The translations under genes and the position numbers were made by a program. Source: JBPCOB01 sp051000715 (GTDB lineage Bacteria > Actinomycetota > Actinomycetes > JALYNC01). Taken from it: a DNA stretch of 6,464 nucleotides. The stretch covers positions 1 through 6,464 of the forward strand of contig JBPCOB010000044.1 of the NCBI GenBank assembly GCA_051000715.1. Direction: 5' to 3'. Below are positions 5,288 through 6,464 of the stretch, in pieces (the stretch's first letter is position 1; every line of letters starts with the position of its first letter). A model generated the notes under the pieces. That model saw nothing but the letters and a program-made list of their open reading frames with translations, searched no databases and had not been told where the DNA came from.

Positions 5288-6220
5288 TTAGATGGCGGCG
5301 CGGCTGGCAACCGCCGAGGCGTAGAGCCGGCCGGCGCGGTACGACGAGCGCACCAGCGGCCCGCTCATCACGCCGAGGAAGCCGATCTCGTCCGCCTCCT
5401 CGCGCAGGTCGACGAACTCCGCCGGCTTGACGAAGCGCATCACGGGATGGTGCCGCGCGCTCGGACGCAGGTATTGGGTGATTGTGAGCAGCTCACAGCC
5501 GGCGTCGTACAGATCCTGCATCGCCGCGCTGATCTCGGCGCGCTCCTCGCCCAGGCCCAGGATCAGGTTGCTCTTGGTGACCAGCCCGGCCGCTCGCGCC
5601 TGTCGCAGTACGTCGAGCGACCGGTCGTAGCGGAAGCCCGGCCGGATCGACTTGAAGATCCGCGGCACCGTCTCGAGATTGTGCGCCAGCACCTGGGGCG
5701 CCGCGGCGAACACCTCCGCGAGCAGGTCCGGCCTGCCGTTGAAGTCCGGGATCAGCAGCTCGACGCCGGTGCCGGGGTTGAGCGCGTGGATCGCCCGCAC
5801 CGTCTCGGCGTACAGCCACGCCCCACCGTCGGGCAGGTCGTCGCGAGCGACGCCGGTCACCGTGGCGTAGCGCAGCCCCATGGCCTGCACCGACTCGGCC
5901 ACCCGGCGCGGCTCGTCGCGGTCGAGCGGTTCCGGCCTGCCTGTGTCGATCTGGCAGAAGTCGCAACGCCGGGTGCACTGCTCACCGCCGATCAGGAACG
6001 TCGCCTCTCGGTCCTCCCAGCACTCGTAGATGTTCGGGCAGCCGGCCTGCTCGCAGACCGTATGGAGGCCCTCGCGGCGTACCAGCGCCTTCAGCTCGGT
6101 GTATGCGGGACCCATCCGCGCCGTCGTCTTGATCCACGACGGCTTCTTCTCGATCGGCGTGGCGGCGTTGCGGACCTCGAGGCGCAGCAGCCGGCGCCCG
6201 TCCGGGCCGGCGCTAGACAC
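5288..6220 (-). CDS. lipA: Lipoyl synthase
   Basis: 310-aa radical SAM enzyme that inserts sulfur at C6 and C8 of octanoyl groups bound to carrier proteins such as E2 subunits and GcvH, completing lipoate in the cytosol. Both iron-sulfur sites are complete: the auxiliary cluster ligands Cys56, Cys61 and Cys67 (CX4CX5C) and the radical SAM triad Cys82, Cys86 and Cys89 (CX3CX2C). The conserved C-terminal RSSY (291-294), which supplies the serine ligand of the auxiliary cluster, is present. Other family marks are PDF-G (158-162), HN-ETV (180-185) and SN-ILGLGE (217-225). Length is normal. The GTG at 6220 has GGAG 7 nt upstream and overlaps the lipB end by 8 bp, indicating one lipBA transcript in which LipB delivers the octanoyl substrate. 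Confidence 0.97.
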   Translation of the reverse strand: MSSAGPDGRRLLRLEVRNAATPIEKKPSWIKTTARMGPAYTELKALVRREGLHTVCEQAGCPNIYECWEDREATFLIGGEQCTRRCDFCQIDTGRPEPLDRDEPRRVAESVQAMGLRYATVTGVARDDLPDGGAWLYAETVRAIHALNPGTGVELLIPDFNGRPDLLAEVFAAAPQVLAHNLETVPRIFKSIRPGFRYDRSLDVLRQARAAGLVTKSNLILGLGEERAEISAAMQDLYDAGCELLTITQYLRPSARHHPVMRFVKPAEFVDLREEADEIGFLGVMSGPLVRSSYRAGRLYASAVASRAAI

Positions 6221-6464
6221 GGGCCGGCTCCAACACGTCGGCGAGATGGCGTTCCACGAGCGGTACGACGTCGGCGACGGTCACCGTCTTGCCGAGCTCT
6301 CGGGACAGGCTGGTGACCTCCGCATCGGCGATGCCGCAGGGAATGATCGACTCGTACGCCGACAGGTCACAGTCGCAGTTGAGCGCGAAGCCGTGCGTGG
6401 CCACCCCGCGGGAGACCCGGATGCCGATCGCCGCCAGCTTGCGCGCGCCGTCCGCCGTCCACAC
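6213..6464 (-). CDS. lipB: Octanoyl-ACP:protein octanoyltransferase, C-terminal part only
   Basis: The last 83 codons of LipB; the N-terminus lies beyond the right edge. LipB moves octanoate from acyl carrier protein to a lysine of lipoyl domains, the step before LipA. The catalytic Lys9 of the fragment (RKLAAIG) and the catalytic Cys43 in the IPCGI motif are both visible, joined by the conserved RVSRG and THGFALN segments (17-29), with the VTSLS stretch after them. The stop TAG at 6215-6213 overlaps the lipA start. The first visible codon is not a real start. Family assignment is firm; completeness of the upstream half cannot be judged. Confidence 0.95.
   Translation of the reverse strand: MWTADGARKLAAIGIRVSRGVATHGFALNCDCDLSAYESIIPCGIADAEVTSLSRELGKTVTVADVVPLVERHLADVLEPARV

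Noticed and set aside
5132..6316. 394-codon open frame antisense to lipA
   Set aside because: It spans lipA, the lipA-DUF4191 gap and the end of lipB, with an Arg/His-rich translation expected from reversed high-GC codons; lipA is certain.
1..6464. CRISPR array or insertion sequence
   Set aside because: No spaced repeated units and no transposase motif or terminal inverted repeats seen.

Overview
This window looks like a chromosomal segment of a high-GC actinobacterium that meets one end of an integrated mobile element at about position 2340. The evidence is the very high GC, frequent GTG/TTG starts, and the block lipB-lipA-DUF4191 membrane protein-RDD membrane protein-glnA. The same gene order is known from Mycobacterium tuberculosis (Rv2217-Rv2220) and Streptomyces. 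Protein flavour suggests Micromonosporaceae or a relative, but that is an impression from remembered homologues, not a search result.

Left part (1-2336): the integration and regulation end of a mobile element of the actinomycete integrative type, cut by the left window edge. Two divergent transcription units leave a roughly 100-bp control region (527-625). The leftward unit starts with a 63-aa MerR-like excisionase. It runs straight into three tiny genes joined by overlapping stop/start codons, the first a 24-aa cysteine-rich peptide and the last running off the window. The rightward unit is an XRE-type regulator overlapping by 14 bp a 380-aa tyrosine integrase with all catalytic residues. 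The integrase stops 25 bp from the glnA stop codon, with 11-bp tandem repeats at its very end. No tRNA is present, so the 3' end of glnA is the obvious candidate attachment site; this is inferred.

Right part (2362-6464): conserved core genes. glnA (minus) encodes a full 478-aa adenylylation-type glutamine synthetase I, started at TTG behind a strong ribosome binding site. Divergent from it is an RDD-family membrane protein (plus). It converges, 8 bp apart, on a DUF4191 two-helix membrane protein (minus). Upstream of DUF4191, in the same direction, lie lipA (complete) and the C-terminal part of lipB, overlapping by 8 bp. LipB loads octanoate onto carrier domains and LipA inserts the two sulfurs to make lipoate. 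GlnA assimilates ammonia. The two membrane proteins have no assigned function and are conserved neighbours only.

A recurring signal is apparent leaderless transcription. xre, the RDD gene and the DUF4191 gene each have a -10-like hexamer exactly 6 nt before the start codon and no ribosome binding site. In the RDD case the hexamer is embedded in a perfect 17-bp palindrome.
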